64,000 nucleotides of DNA from Williamsia sterculiae. GTDB lineage: Bacteria > Actinomycetota > Actinomycetes > Mycobacteriales > Mycobacteriaceae. The notes under the pieces are model-generated. The model was not told where the DNA came from and did not search any database. It worked only from the letters and a program-made list of their open reading frames with translations. The position numbers and the translations under genes were made by a program. Each line of letters starts with the position of its first letter. Position 1 is the stretch's first letter. Shown here piece by piece: positions 1 through 10,080 of this stretch. The DNA is taken from the NCBI RefSeq assembly GCF_900156495.1, contig NZ_FTNT01000004.1:186001-250000 (forward strand). Reading direction: 5' to 3'.

Positions 1-31
1 TGGGGAGCCGGGCGGTGTAGGGGTCAGACAT
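1..31 (-). CDS. dppC: Dipeptide ABC transporter permease DppC, N-terminal fragment
   Basis: Only the first ten codons (MSDPYTARLP) are inside the window; the gene runs off the left edge. The ATG (complement of 29-31) overlaps the 3' end of dppB by 8 bases, the usual sign of translational coupling between two permease genes. Identity is inferred from position: dppA-dppB-dppC is the conserved order in mycobacterial dipeptide transporters. Confidence 0.6.
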   Translation of the reverse strand, partial: MSDPYTARLP

Positions 32-950
32 AACGAATCCTCGGATCGATGACGGCGTAGAGGAGGTCGACGACGAGATTGGCGATCAGGTAGATCAACA
101 CCAACACCGTCACGATCGAGACCACCGTGGGGGCCTCGCCGATCTGCACGCTGCGGAACACGGTGGAACCGACACCGTTGATGTTGAAGATGCCCTCGGT
201 GACCACCGCACCGGCCATCAGGGCGCCGAGGTCGGCGCCGAGAAAGGTGACCACCGGGATGAGAGAGTTACGCAGAATGTGCACCATGACCACTCGTGGC
301 CGACCGAGTCCCTTGGCCGTGGCGGTACGCACGTGGTCGGAGGTGGCGTTCTCCGCGATCGACGAACGGGTCAGTCGCAGCACGTAGGCGAAGGAGGTGG
401 ACGCCAACACCACCGCCGGCAGCAGTAGGTTCCCGATACCGTCCCGACCGCCGACGGTGACCGGCACCAGACCCCATTTCACACCGAGCAGGAACTGGGC
501 GATGAAGCCGATCACGAAGATCGGCACGGCGATCACGATGAGGCTGACGACCAGGACCGTGCTGTCGAACAGACCGCCCTTGCGCAGACCGGCGATCACA
601 CCGAACACGATGCCGAAGACGGCCTCGATGATCAGGGCCATGACGGCCAACCGGATGGTGACCGGGAACGCCTGTTGCATCACGTCGAGCACCGGACGCC
701 CGGAGAAGGATGTACCGAAGTCGAAGGTGAATATGCCCTTGAGGTAGTACCAGTACTGGGTGAAGAAGTTGTCGTTGAGGTGGTACTGCTCGCGGATCTG
801 ATCGCGGACCGCGGGAGTCAACGGTCGGCCGCCACCGAGGGCGGCGGTGGGATCGCCGGGCAGTTTGTACACCATGAAGTAGAGCAGCAGCGTGGCCCCG
901 AAGAACACCGGGATCAACTGCAGGATGCGTCGGATCGTGTACCAGACCAT
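24..950 (-). CDS. dppB: Dipeptide/oligopeptide ABC transporter permease DppB
   Basis: This 308-residue inner-membrane permease forms one half of the channel of a dipeptide-type ABC importer. It has an N-terminal transmembrane segment at about residues 9-31, the long periplasmic loop with the PGDP motif typical of DppB/OppB, and about five further hydrophobic segments. The cytoplasmic EAA-type loop that contacts the ATPase is visible around residues 200-232 (ATAKGLGRPRVVMVHILRN). It lies downstream of the substrate-binding lipoprotein dppA on the same strand and overlaps dppC. A 12-bp stem-loop lies in the 93-base gap to dppA. Family and role are clear from length and motifs; the exact peptide or haem specificity cannot be told from sequence. 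Confidence 0.9.
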   Translation of the reverse strand: MVWYTIRRILQLIPVFFGATLLLYFMVYKLPGDPTAALGGGRPLTPAVRDQIREQYHLNDNFFTQYWYYLKGIFTFDFGTSFSGRPVLDVMQQAFPVTIRLAVMALIIEAVFGIVFGVIAGLRKGGLFDSTVLVVSLIVIAVPIFVIGFIAQFLLGVKWGLVPVTVGGRDGIGNLLLPAVVLASTSFAYVLRLTRSSIAENATSDHVRTATAKGLGRPRVVMVHILRNSLIPVVTFLGADLGALMAGAVVTEGIFNINGVGSTVFRSVQIGEAPTVVSIVTVLVLIYLIANLVVDLLYAVIDPRIRYV

Positions 951-994
951 GCAGAGGTCACTTTCTGTTCACACGCACAGTTCAACCCACCGAA

Positions 995-1022
995 CCCCGG
1001 TCGTCGACAACGACGACCGGGG
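995..1022. terminator. Intercistronic stem-loop between dppA and dppB
   Basis: A perfect 12-bp inverted repeat (CCCCGGTCGTCG, loop ACAA, then its complement) lies between the dppA stop and the dppB start. No T tract follows. In binding-protein-dependent transporters such hairpins commonly protect the upstream binding-protein message or partly stop transcription, so the lipoprotein is made in excess. That role here is inference. Confidence 0.6.
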
Positions 1023-1043
1023 ACCAGCGGGGAGATGCGATGT

Positions 1044-2639
1044 CTAGCTCTTGGTGATGTTCTCGTAGTCGGGCAGACCCGACCAGGTGATGGTCGCCTT
1101 GACCCCGGTGTTCACGCCGGCGTTGTTGACGTAGTCCCACATCGGGATGACCGGCAGATCCTTCATCAAGATCTGCTGCGCCTCGCCGACCTGCCTGTAG
1201 GAAGCGTCGGCGGACGACTCACCCTCGGCCTCACGGATCTTGGCGTCGAACGCCGGGTTGCTGTACCCCGCGTCGTTGGAACCACCACCGGTCACGAAGA
1301 TCGGCTCGAGGAACTCCAGCATGGACGGGTAGTCACCCTGCCAACCCGCACGGAACGCGGTCTGGATCGACTTGTCGTTGATCTGCTGACGTAGCTGCTT
1401 GAAGGTGGGGACACCCTCACCCTCGGCGTCGATCTTCAGGGTGTTCTTGATGCTGTTGGCCGCCGCATCGATCCACTCCTTGTGGCCACCATCGTAGTTG
1501 GAGCTGATGATGAATTTGCCCGACCACGGGGAGATGGCGTTCGCCTGGTTCCAGAGCTGGACGGCCTTGGTGGGGTTGTATTCCAGGGCGTCCGAACCCG
1601 GCAGGCTGCCGTTGTACCCGGGCAACGACGACGCGGTGAAGTCCTTTGCCGGCTTACGCGAGCCCTGGAAGATGTTGTCGGTGATCTGCTTCCGGTCGAC
1701 GGCCGCCGAGATCGCGGCGCGGCGCAGCTTGCCTTCTTCACCGCCGAAGTGCGCGAGCCGCTCCGGGATGGTGATCGTCTGGTTCTGCGCGGTCGCCTTG
1801 TCGATCGCCCGGTCGCCGAGGTCCTTCTTGTAGGTCCGCAGCGCACTGGTGGGGATGGTGTCGAGCACGTCGAGGTTGCCGGACTGCAGATCCGCGTATG
1901 CGGTGTCGAAGCTGGTGTAGAACACCACCTCGAGACCCTTGTTCTGAGCCTTGTTCTCGCCCTGGTAGTCCGGGTTCGGTTCGAGATCGGCCTTGACGTT
2001 GTGCTGCCAGCTCTTCAGCTTGTACGGACCGTTGCCCACCGGGTTCTCACCGAAGGCCTTGATGTCCTTGAACGCGACGTCGGGAAGGGGCTTGAACGGG
2101 GTGAAGCCCAGGCCGAGTTTGAAGTCGATGGCCGGCTGTTTCAGGGCGACGGTGAAGGTGTAGTCGTCGACGACCTTCAGACCCGACATGGTCTTGGCGG
2201 TGGGCTTGTCGGCGGCGACCTCGTCGAACCCCTGGATCGGGGAGAAGAAGCTCTGCTGCTTCTGCGCGTTGGGGGTGTATGCGCCGAAATTCCAAGCGTC
2301 GACGTAGTTCTTGGCCTTGACCTCGGTGCCGTCGGTGAACTTCCATCCCTTCTTGATGGTGATGGTGTAGTTCTTGTTGTCCGTGGTCTCGAGCTTGTCG
2401 ACCATCGCCGGCTTCGGATTGCCGTCGGCGTCGTAATAGTAGAGCCCGGTGAACAGGCGGTCCACGATGCGGCCACCACCGTTTTCGTTGGTGGTGGTGG
2501 TGATCAGGCCCACCTCGGGCTCTGAACCGTTGACCTTGATGACACTGTCGTCCGAACCCGAGCCCCCACCGCAGGCCGCGAGCACGCCTACGCTGATCGT
2601 GAGCGCTCCGGCCATGGCCGCGACTCTCCTGAATCTCAC
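1044..2639 (-). CDS. dppA: Dipeptide ABC transporter substrate-binding lipoprotein DppA
   Basis: This is a periplasmic solute-binding protein of family 5 (SBP_bac_5) that delivers peptides or related ligands to DppBC. The GTG start at 2639 follows a GAGGGAAG ribosome site and gives 531 residues. The signal peptide is short, with basic residues at 3-5, a hydrophobic core and the lipobox LAAC, so Cys22 should be lipidated. The mature protein begins with a Gly/Ser-rich linker. The body shows family-5 features such as GNGPYKLKSW and the C-terminal DLPVIPMWDY region. The open frame extends 33 codons upstream to 2738, but those codons precede the signal sequence and are probably untranslated. It diverges from acs across about 360 bases. 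Confidence 0.9.
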   Translation of the reverse strand: MRFRRVAAMAGALTISVGVLAACGGGSGSDDSVIKVNGSEPEVGLITTTTNENGGGRIVDRLFTGLYYYDADGNPKPAMVDKLETTDNKNYTITIKKGWKFTDGTEVKAKNYVDAWNFGAYTPNAQKQQSFFSPIQGFDEVAADKPTAKTMSGLKVVDDYTFTVALKQPAIDFKLGLGFTPFKPLPDVAFKDIKAFGENPVGNGPYKLKSWQHNVKADLEPNPDYQGENKAQNKGLEVVFYTSFDTAYADLQSGNLDVLDTIPTSALRTYKKDLGDRAIDKATAQNQTITIPERLAHFGGEEGKLRRAAISAAVDRKQITDNIFQGSRKPAKDFTASSLPGYNGSLPGSDALEYNPTKAVQLWNQANAISPWSGKFIISSNYDGGHKEWIDAAANSIKNTLKIDAEGEGVPTFKQLRQQINDKSIQTAFRAGWQGDYPSMLEFLEPIFVTGGGSNDAGYSNPAFDAKIREAEGESSADASYRQVGEAQQILMKDLPVIPMWDYVNNAGVNTGVKATITWSGLPDYENITKS

Positions 2640-2906
2640 CGCTGTCTTCCCTCTCACCTTGCATGCCCGACGGCGTGCGGGATTGCCGACGCCGTAGTTC
2701 GACGAACTCCGTGTGAATTCGATGATTGGCCTTAACACGCCGATAACATTTCGTGAATGCAGCTAACAGCGTGCTGGCCTTGGAGGACAATACCGACACA
2801 CCAGCGCGCCGTCTCGCTGAGTGGAATATTTGCTTGACGTGAGTGTGACAGTCGTCCTCCGCCGTTGCCTCGCCGGTTGACCAAGGCCCCTGCAACGGGT
2901 GTGCAA

Positions 2907-2922
2907 CGTGACTACCCTCACC
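2907..2922 (+). promoter_or_regulatory. Putative acs promoter with overlapping CRP-like site
   Basis: CGTGA-CTACCC-TCACC matches the TGTGA-N6-TCACA consensus of CRP/GlxR-type regulators at eight of ten arm positions. A TANNNT hexamer (TACCCT, 2913-2918) sits inside it, so a bound regulator would cover the -10 element. Transcription would then start near 2925, leaving a leader of about 79 bases with GAGAGG before the acs ATG. The rest of the dppA-acs interval shows no gene. Confidence 0.5.
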
Positions 2923-3003
2923 ATGGGATGTCCCCGTTTCCGCCCACCTGCCGACGGCCGTCGGCCCCGGGAAGCGCCGTCCACAGAGAGGTGACCGCAC
3001 ACC

Positions 3004-4977
<1,974 letters not shown>

Positions 4978-5307
4978 GGTCGGGGGTGCCGTCGGAGTGG
5001 TGTCCGGCGCGGATGCCGCGCCGCTCACGAGTCGTCGCAACGCCCGCGAAAACTGCGGGAAATGCGACGCCCGCGAAAACTGCGGGAAATCCGATTTCCC
5101 GCAGACTTGACGATGCCCCGCTGATGTAGCGGCAGGAAGTCTCCGAAACTGCGGGAAATCGGACTTCCCGCAGTTTCGATCCGGGTGTCCGCACACCACC
5201 AGCTCGCACGGTAGGGTCGACGACCGGTGAGCCGGGAAGTCTGGTCGGCAGGGGTTGCGTCGTGTGCGGCGTGGCCGTCTCCTGACGCCGACCAGAAAGT
5301 GTGACCC
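4978..5307. other. acs-nhaA intergenic region
   Basis: No gene is apparent in these 330 bases. The central part is filled by the palindromic repeat element described separately (5040-5177). The last 130 bases lead into the GTG start of nhaA without a strong ribosome site. Confidence 0.7.
5040..5177. repeat. Composite palindromic (REP/BIME-like) element, copy 1
   Basis: The element starts with a tandem duplication (5040-5063 and 5067-5090, period 27; unit ACGCCCGCGAAAACTGCGGG plus AAAT). The second unit runs into a hairpin at 5080-5104 with a 12-bp stem and one-base centre (CTGCGGGAAATC). A 40-base linker with a small hairpin (CCGCT GATGT AGCGG) follows. A second hairpin at 5145-5177 has 13-bp arms (GAAACTGCGGGAA) and a 7-base loop. 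The same hairpin-linker-hairpin plan recurs at 7755-7855, and a single hairpin occurs at 33512-33540. No transposase is nearby. Confidence 0.85.
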
Positions 5308-6483
5308 GTGATCAGTGCGACCCTCCCGTCCGAGTTCACCCGGTATCTGCGTACCGAGACGTTCGGCGGCGTGGTGCTGGTGATGGCCGCGGCCGCGGCA
5401 CTGATCTGGGTGAACTCACCCGCTGCCGAGAGCTACACGGCGCTGCGCGACGCCGAACTCGGCCCCGACCTGTTGCATCTGCGCTTGACCGTGGGCACCT
5501 GGGCGCAGGACGGGTTGCTCGCGGTGTTCTTCTTCGTCGCCGGCCTGGAACTCAAGCGCGAGTTGGTGATCGGCGAACTGTCGACGCGGGACAAGGCCGT
5601 CCTACCCGTGCTCGCGGCGGTGGGTGGTGTGATCACGCCGGCACTGATCTGCCTCGCCGTGGGGTGGGGGTCGCCGGGGTTCGAGAAGGCATGGTCGATC
5701 CCGATGGCCACCGACATCGCGTTCGCGCTCGGCGTCCTGGCGCTGGTCGGATCACGGATCCCGTCGTCGGCGCGGGTGTTCCTGCTGGCGTTGGCGGTGG
5801 TGGACGACCTCATCGCGATCGCGGTGATCGCGGTGGTGTTCAGCCACGGGATCCAGGTCGCCCCGCTGGCCGTGGCCACGGTCGGATGCGCCGCGTACAC
5901 CTACGCCCAGCATCGGCGGATCACCACGGCTCTCTTCTATCTGCCCGTCGCGATCGTCGTGTGGATCGCGGTGCTGAACTCCGGCGTCCATGCGACCGTC
6001 GCCGGGGTGGCCCTCGGCCTGCTGACCCGCGTCCGTACCGACCCCGGTGAGGCCGTCGCCCCTGCGGGACGACTCGCCCACCGCATCCAGCCGGTCTCGG
6101 CCGCGATCTGTGTGCCGGTGTTCGCACTGTTCGCCGCCGGGGTGTCGGTGAACGCCGACGCCCTCTCGCGGCTCGGTGGTGACCGCATCGCCCTGGGGAT
6201 CGCGCTGGGCCTGTTGGTCGGCAAACCGATCGGCATCTTCGGGACAAGTTTGTGCGCCATACGATTCGGCATCGCTGCCAAGCCGTCGGGGTTGCGCCAC
6301 CGCGACCTGCTCGCGGTCTGCATCCTCGGCGGCATCGGGTTCACCGTCAGCCTGCTGCTGGCCGACCTGTCACTCGACCAGGCCGACGCCGCGACCGCCA
6401 AGGCGGCAGTCCTGCTCAGCTCCCTCGGCGCCTCATTGCTCGGCGCCGCGGCCCTCATCCGCCGCGGTCGCCGCATGCCCTGA
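5308..6483 (+). CDS. nhaA: Na+/H+ antiporter NhaA
   Basis: This 391-residue inner-membrane antiporter expels Na+ (or Li+) in exchange for protons and serves pH and salt homeostasis. The frame begins at GTG with MISATLPSEFTRYLRTETFGG. About eleven hydrophobic segments follow. The paired transport aspartates of the family are present as ALAVVDDLIAI (about D166-D167), and the GKPIG motif is in the C-terminal half. Length matches the family. Its last 51 bases overlap the 3' end of the convergent benE gene. It stands alone behind the repeat element and is not part of the conserved mycobacterial block. Confidence 0.93.
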   Translation: MISATLPSEFTRYLRTETFGGVVLVMAAAAALIWVNSPAAESYTALRDAELGPDLLHLRLTVGTWAQDGLLAVFFFVAGLELKRELVIGELSTRDKAVLPVLAAVGGVITPALICLAVGWGSPGFEKAWSIPMATDIAFALGVLALVGSRIPSSARVFLLALAVVDDLIAIAVIAVVFSHGIQVAPLAVATVGCAAYTYAQHRRITTALFYLPVAIVVWIAVLNSGVHATVAGVALGLLTRVRTDPGEAVAPAGRLAHRIQPVSAAICVPVFALFAAGVSVNADALSRLGGDRIALGIALGLLVGKPIGIFGTSLCAIRFGIAAKPSGLRHRDLLAVCILGGIGFTVSLLLADLSLDQADAATAKAAVLLSSLGASLLGAAALIRRGRRMP

Positions 6484-7686
6484 CGGTCCAGATCCACCTG
6501 GCGTGGTTCCACCTGCCCGTCCGCGGGTGAGCAGGTGCACCGACAACCCGGCCACCAGCGCCCAGAACGCCGAACCCACGCCCGCGATCGCCACCCCGGA
6601 TGCGGCGATGACGAAGGCCACTGCGGCGCCGACGCGCAGATCGACGTCGGTCAGCGCCGCGGCTGCGGCAGAGGCGAATGCGCCCAACAGGGCGACACCG
6701 GCTACCGCTTGGACCACGCCGTCGGGGGCGACCAGGACCACCGCGACCAATCCCGCCGACACCATCGCCAGCACCACCTGGACGCATCCGGAGGTGAACG
6801 CGGCGACCCACCGCCGGTGTGGATCCGGGTCGGCGTCGGGTCCGGCGGCCAGTGCCGCACTGATGGCCGCGAGGTTGACCGTGTGCCCGCCTGCGAAAGC
6901 CGTTGCCACCGAAGCGACTCCGGTCAGCATCAACGATGCCCTCCACGGCACGCGATAACCGAATGTCGCCATCACCGCGACACCGGGGATGTTCTGCGAA
7001 GCCATGGTGACGATGTAGAGCGGGATGGCCACCCCCGTCAGCGCCTGGACCGTCAACGACGGCGCGGTCGGTGTCAGCTGCGGGATGATCGCCGACACCT
7101 CGACACCATGTCCCTGATACACCATCGACACCGCGATGACGATCAGCGCGACGCCGAACGCCGCGGGTACCGCCGCTCGCGGCGCGGGTCGCAACAGCGC
7201 CAACCAGGTGAGCAGTACTGGCGCGATGACGAGCGGGTGGTGGGCGAGCGCGGCGACCGGGGCCAGACACAGCGGCAGCAACACGCCCGCCAACATGGCC
7301 TGCGCGATCGGTCCGGGGATACGAGAGACGAGATCGGCGAGACCGGGCCAGAATCCGGTGACCACGATGAGCGCGCCGGTGACCGCGAACGCCCCGACCG
7401 CGGCCGGCCACCCACCGGAGACCGCCCCGGTGGACACCAGCAACGCAGCACCCGGTGTCGACCACGCCGCGGTGATGGGTATCCGGAATCGCCAGGACAG
7501 CACGATGCCGACCACGCCCATGGCAACACTGACCGCCAGCAGTCCGGATGCGGCCTGGTGCGCATCCGCTCCCACCGCCCGCAATCCCGCGAGCACCACC
7601 GCAAACGACGAGGTGAATCCGACCAGGGCGCACACCACGCCTGCCGAGATCGGCACCGCGATCGAGACCTGGCGTCCGTGCGACAT
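6433..7686 (-). CDS. benE: BenE-type benzoate/H+ symporter family protein
   Basis: This integral-membrane protein of the BenE family (benzoate membrane transport protein type) has 417 residues from the ATG at 7686. That start is chosen because AGGAGA lies 5 bases upstream; the open frame goes 13 codons further without a ribosome site. About twelve hydrophobic segments fill the protein, with family-like motifs such as ITAAWSTPGAALL and FAGGHTVNLAAISAAL. No benzoate catabolic genes are nearby, so the substrate is uncertain; other hydrophobic acids are possible. The divergent XRE-cupin gene is the obvious candidate regulator. The 3' end overlaps nhaA by 51 bases. Confidence 0.85.
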   Translation of the reverse strand: MSHGRQVSIAVPISAGVVCALVGFTSSFAVVLAGLRAVGADAHQAASGLLAVSVAMGVVGIVLSWRFRIPITAAWSTPGAALLVSTGAVSGGWPAAVGAFAVTGALIVVTGFWPGLADLVSRIPGPIAQAMLAGVLLPLCLAPVAALAHHPLVIAPVLLTWLALLRPAPRAAVPAAFGVALIVIAVSMVYQGHGVEVSAIIPQLTPTAPSLTVQALTGVAIPLYIVTMASQNIPGVAVMATFGYRVPWRASLMLTGVASVATAFAGGHTVNLAAISAALAAGPDADPDPHRRWVAAFTSGCVQVVLAMVSAGLVAVVLVAPDGVVQAVAGVALLGAFASAAAAALTDVDLRVGAAVAFVIAASGVAIAGVGSAFWALVAGLSVHLLTRGRAGGTTPGGSGPSGHAATAADEGRGAEQ

Positions 7687-7754
7687 CGCTCTCCTTTCGT
7701 CGACAGAACCGGCCGTCGGGTTCACTCACCGGCCGGTTCACTCACCGGCTCGCG

Positions 7755-7855
7755 AACACTGCGGGACATCGGATCTCCCGCTGAAGTGGTGTTCTCCTGC
7801 TGATGGATCACCAGGAAATGACCGACACTGCGGGAGATCCGATTTCCCGCAGTTT
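7755..7855. repeat. Composite palindromic (REP/BIME-like) element, copy 2
   Basis: Hairpin 7761-7781 (GCGGGACATC G GATCTCCCGC, one mismatch) and hairpin 7828-7852 (CTGCGGGAGATC C GATTTCCCGCAG, one G-T pair) are joined by a 46-base linker. The linker keeps the words GCTGATG, CAGGAA and CCGA found in the linker of copy 1, and it can form TCCTG...CAGGA. Here the element lies between divergent genes, where no terminator is required. Confidence 0.85.
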
Positions 7856-7893
7856 TCGGCGGCCGATAACAACCACTCGCAGCTACCCGGACC

Positions 7894-7925
7894 GTTCCGC
7901 CAACAGAACGTTCCGTTGACAGAAC
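7894..7925 (+). promoter_or_regulatory. Tandem operator repeats and -35 element before the XRE gene
   Basis: Two abutting 16-base repeats, GTTCCGCCAACAGAAC and GTTCCGTTGACAGAAC, each have GTTC-N8-GAAC symmetry. The second contains a consensus -35 hexamer TTGACA (7916-7921). A regulator bound here would block the promoter of the XRE-cupin gene, and perhaps that of benE on the other strand. Autoregulation is inferred. Confidence 0.55.
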
Positions 7926-7973
7926 GCTAGCATCGGACGACGATCGACGCGACCGTCGAACCCGAGGAGGCCG

Positions 7974-8489
7974 GTGAGCGTCGAGGATGTGGGCCGACGT
8001 CTGCGCGATCTGCGGATCGAACGTGGGTTGAGCCTGTCCGAGCTCGCCCGCCGCGCCGGGATCGGCAAGGGATCGTTGTCCGAGATCGAGGGCGGCGGTC
8101 GCAACCCCACCGTCGAGACCCTGTACGCGCTGTGCGGTCCGCTGGAGGTGCCGATGACCTCGCTGATCGGTGAGTCACCGGGTGCGGTGTCGGTCGCGCA
8201 GGGCGGGATGCGCTCGATCCTGTTGTCGGTACGCACGCCCCCCACGCTCACCGTCGAGGTGTTCCGGTTGGAGTTCCCGACCGGTGCCGGCCACATCTCC
8301 CCCGGTCACCGCCCCGGCACCCGGGAACACCTGACTGTGGTGGCCGGCGTCCTGCGCGTCGGTCCCACCGGCCGGGAGCGGGAGGTCGGCGCGGGGGATT
8401 CGCACACCTGGAGCAGCGACGGGTCCCATCGATACACCGCGATCGATGGACCCGCCGAGGCCGTGCTGGTGATCACCACACCGCGGTGA
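7974..8489 (+). CDS. XRE-family transcriptional regulator with C-terminal cupin
   Basis: This 171-residue DNA-binding regulator starts at GTG after GAGGAGG. Residues about 5-60 form a Cro/C1-type helix-turn-helix (LRIERGLSLSELARRAGIGKG). The C-terminal half (about 95-168) is a small beta-barrel cupin with ISPGHRPGTREHLTV and GDSHTWSS, which probably binds a small ligand. This architecture is common in regulators of neighbouring transport or catabolic genes. It diverges from benE, and tandem 16-base repeats with a TTGACA box lie just upstream, so it probably controls itself and benE. The ligand is unknown. Confidence 0.85.
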   Translation: MSVEDVGRRLRDLRIERGLSLSELARRAGIGKGSLSEIEGGGRNPTVETLYALCGPLEVPMTSLIGESPGAVSVAQGGMRSILLSVRTPPTLTVEVFRLEFPTGAGHISPGHRPGTREHLTVVAGVLRVGPTGREREVGAGDSHTWSSDGSHRYTAIDGPAEAVLVITTPR

Positions 8490-8594
8490 CACGGACGATC
8501 TGGTCGTCCGACCCGGTGTCGAGCGCGCGCCCCGGCCCGGGCATGGCACCATGAGACGCACTCGACCCACCCGACCCGCGCTGGAGGAATCATC

Positions 8595-9095
8595 GTGACG
8601 CTGGACGACCGCAGTACCGGAGGAGTTCGGCGAGACGTTGCAGCCATCCCGCTGTCGGATCCCAACCTGGGCCCCGGCGGCGAGCCCAGCATCGGCAGCC
8701 TGGTCAAGGATGCGACCGCCAACCTCTCGACGCTGTTCCGCTCGGAGCTCGAACTGGCCAAGGCCGAGGTCGTCGCCGAGGGCAAGAAGGCCGCCTTCGG
8801 GTCGGTCGCCGGGATCATCGCCGGTGTGATCGCCCTCTACGCGAGCCTGTTCTTCTTCGTCTTCCTCGGCGTCCTGCTCGACATCTGGCTACCCGCGTGG
8901 GCCGCCTTCGGCATCGTGTTCCTGATCCTGCTGTTCGTCGCGATCATCGCCGGGCTGGTCGGGTTCCGCTTCTTCAAGAAGATCACCGGGCCCAAGAAGA
9001 CCATCGAGTCGGCCAAGGAATTGCCGCAGGTGCTGCCCGGTAAATCGGGGAAGCCCGACGTCGACGCGACCAAGCCGGCCACGATCACTCGATAG
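8595..9095 (+). CDS. Phage-holin-superfamily / DUF1469-type membrane protein
   Basis: This 166-residue membrane protein has a soluble N-terminal stretch containing an amphipathic helix (LFRSELELAKAEVVAEGKKA). Two adjacent hydrophobic segments follow (about 74-100 and 103-126), then a charged C-terminal tail. That layout is the actinobacterial putative actinobacterial holin-X / phage holin superfamily III pattern. The family name does not imply phage origin. It occupies the same place as Rv3669 of M. tuberculosis, directly before the EphE-like hydrolase, whose start abuts its stop. GTG start after GGAGG. The function is unknown. Confidence 0.8.
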   Translation: MTLDDRSTGGVRRDVAAIPLSDPNLGPGGEPSIGSLVKDATANLSTLFRSELELAKAEVVAEGKKAAFGSVAGIIAGVIALYASLFFFVFLGVLLDIWLPAWAAFGIVFLILLFVAIIAGLVGFRFFKKITGPKKTIESAKELPQVLPGKSGKPDVDATKPATITR

Positions 9096-10031
9096 TTGTC
9101 GGTCCCGGACCCGTCGTCGGTTCGACTCGACGGCGGCTGGACCCACCACGACGTCCGCGCGAACGGCCTGCGCTTCCACGCCGTCGAGAGCGGGACGCCG
9201 TCTGCCGACCGACCCCTGATGCTGCTGCTGCACGGCTTCGGCGAGTTCTGGTGGAGTTGGCGCCATCAGCTCACCGCACTCACCGACGCCGGCTACCGGG
9301 CCGTCGCGGTGGACCTGCGTGGCTACGGCGACACCGACAAGCCGCCACGTGGTTACGACGGGTGGACCCTCGCAGGCGACGCGAACGCGCTGATCCGCTC
9401 GCTCGGCCATGGCGACGCGACGCTCGTCGGACACGCCGACGGCGGACTGGTGTGTTGGGCGACGGCCACCCTCCATCCCCGTCTCGTGCGACGCATCGCC
9501 GTCATCGCCTCACCCCATCCGCGTGCGCTGCGGTATCGGGTGGTGCGCGACGGCGGACAACGCCGCGCGTTCCTCGGCGGGTTCCTCGGCAACCAGCTAC
9601 CGCGGCTCGCCGAACGCAAGCTCACCCGTCGCGACGGGGAGTTCGTGGCCGACATGATCAGCGCTCACTCGGGATCGGCGTGGCGGTCCTCCGACGAGTT
9701 CACCGAGGTCGTGGCCCGCAACCGTCAGGCCGTGCAGATCCCGAACGTCGCCCACTGCAGCCTGGAGTACCGGCGTTGGGCCTTCCGCTCCCAGTTCCGA
9801 CCCGACGGGAGCCGGTTCATGGAGTTGATGAACCGGCGACTGCACATCCCGGTGCTCGCGCTGCGCGGCGCCGGTGACGACTACATCCGACCACCGGTGA
9901 TGGCCGACAGTGCGCACTACGCGTCGCGGTACGACGCCCGGCTGATCCATGACAGCGGACACTTCGCCCACGAGGAGAACCCTGCGCAGGTCAACGCGCT
10001 GCTGACCGAGTTCGGAACCGTCCAGCCCTGA
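9096..10031 (+). CDS. Alpha/beta hydrolase, EphE-like epoxide hydrolase
   Basis: This 311-residue alpha/beta-hydrolase begins at a TTG immediately after the stop of the preceding gene; no ATG or GTG exists before the conserved fold. HGFGEFWWSWRHQL is the oxyanion-hole region. The nucleophile elbow GHADGG carries Asp at about 115 rather than Ser, as expected for epoxide hydrolases and dehalogenases, which form an ester intermediate. The base lies in HDSGHFAHEENP near the C-terminus. Position after the holin-like gene and before marP matches ephE (Rv3670). The substrate is unknown; lipid epoxide detoxification is a reasonable inference. Confidence 0.82.
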   Translation: MSVPDPSSVRLDGGWTHHDVRANGLRFHAVESGTPSADRPLMLLLHGFGEFWWSWRHQLTALTDAGYRAVAVDLRGYGDTDKPPRGYDGWTLAGDANALIRSLGHGDATLVGHADGGLVCWATATLHPRLVRRIAVIASPHPRALRYRVVRDGGQRRAFLGGFLGNQLPRLAERKLTRRDGEFVADMISAHSGSAWRSSDEFTEVVARNRQAVQIPNVAHCSLEYRRWAFRSQFRPDGSRFMELMNRRLHIPVLALRGAGDDYIRPPVMADSAHYASRYDARLIHDSGHFAHEENPAQVNALLTEFGTVQP

Positions 10032-10066
10032 GGCCGGGCTCCGAGTCCCGATCCCGGAGACCACCG

Positions 10067-10080
10067 TGACCGATCGGTCA
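10067..10080. terminator. Palindrome at the convergent ends of the hydrolase and marP genes
   Basis: TGACCGATCGGTCA is a perfect 14-base palindrome overlapping the marP stop codon in the 46-base convergent gap. It may form a small bidirectional terminator hairpin in RNA; there is no T tract. Confidence 0.35.

Noticed and set aside
5080-5177. Palindromic elements as ordinary rho-independent terminators
   Set aside because: No T tracts are present, two hairpins occur side by side, and one copy lies between divergent genes where nothing needs to be terminated.
8595-9095. Prophage remnant suggested by the holin-superfamily protein
   Set aside because: The gene is part of the conserved mycobacterial block next to ephE and marP, and no other phage gene is near.
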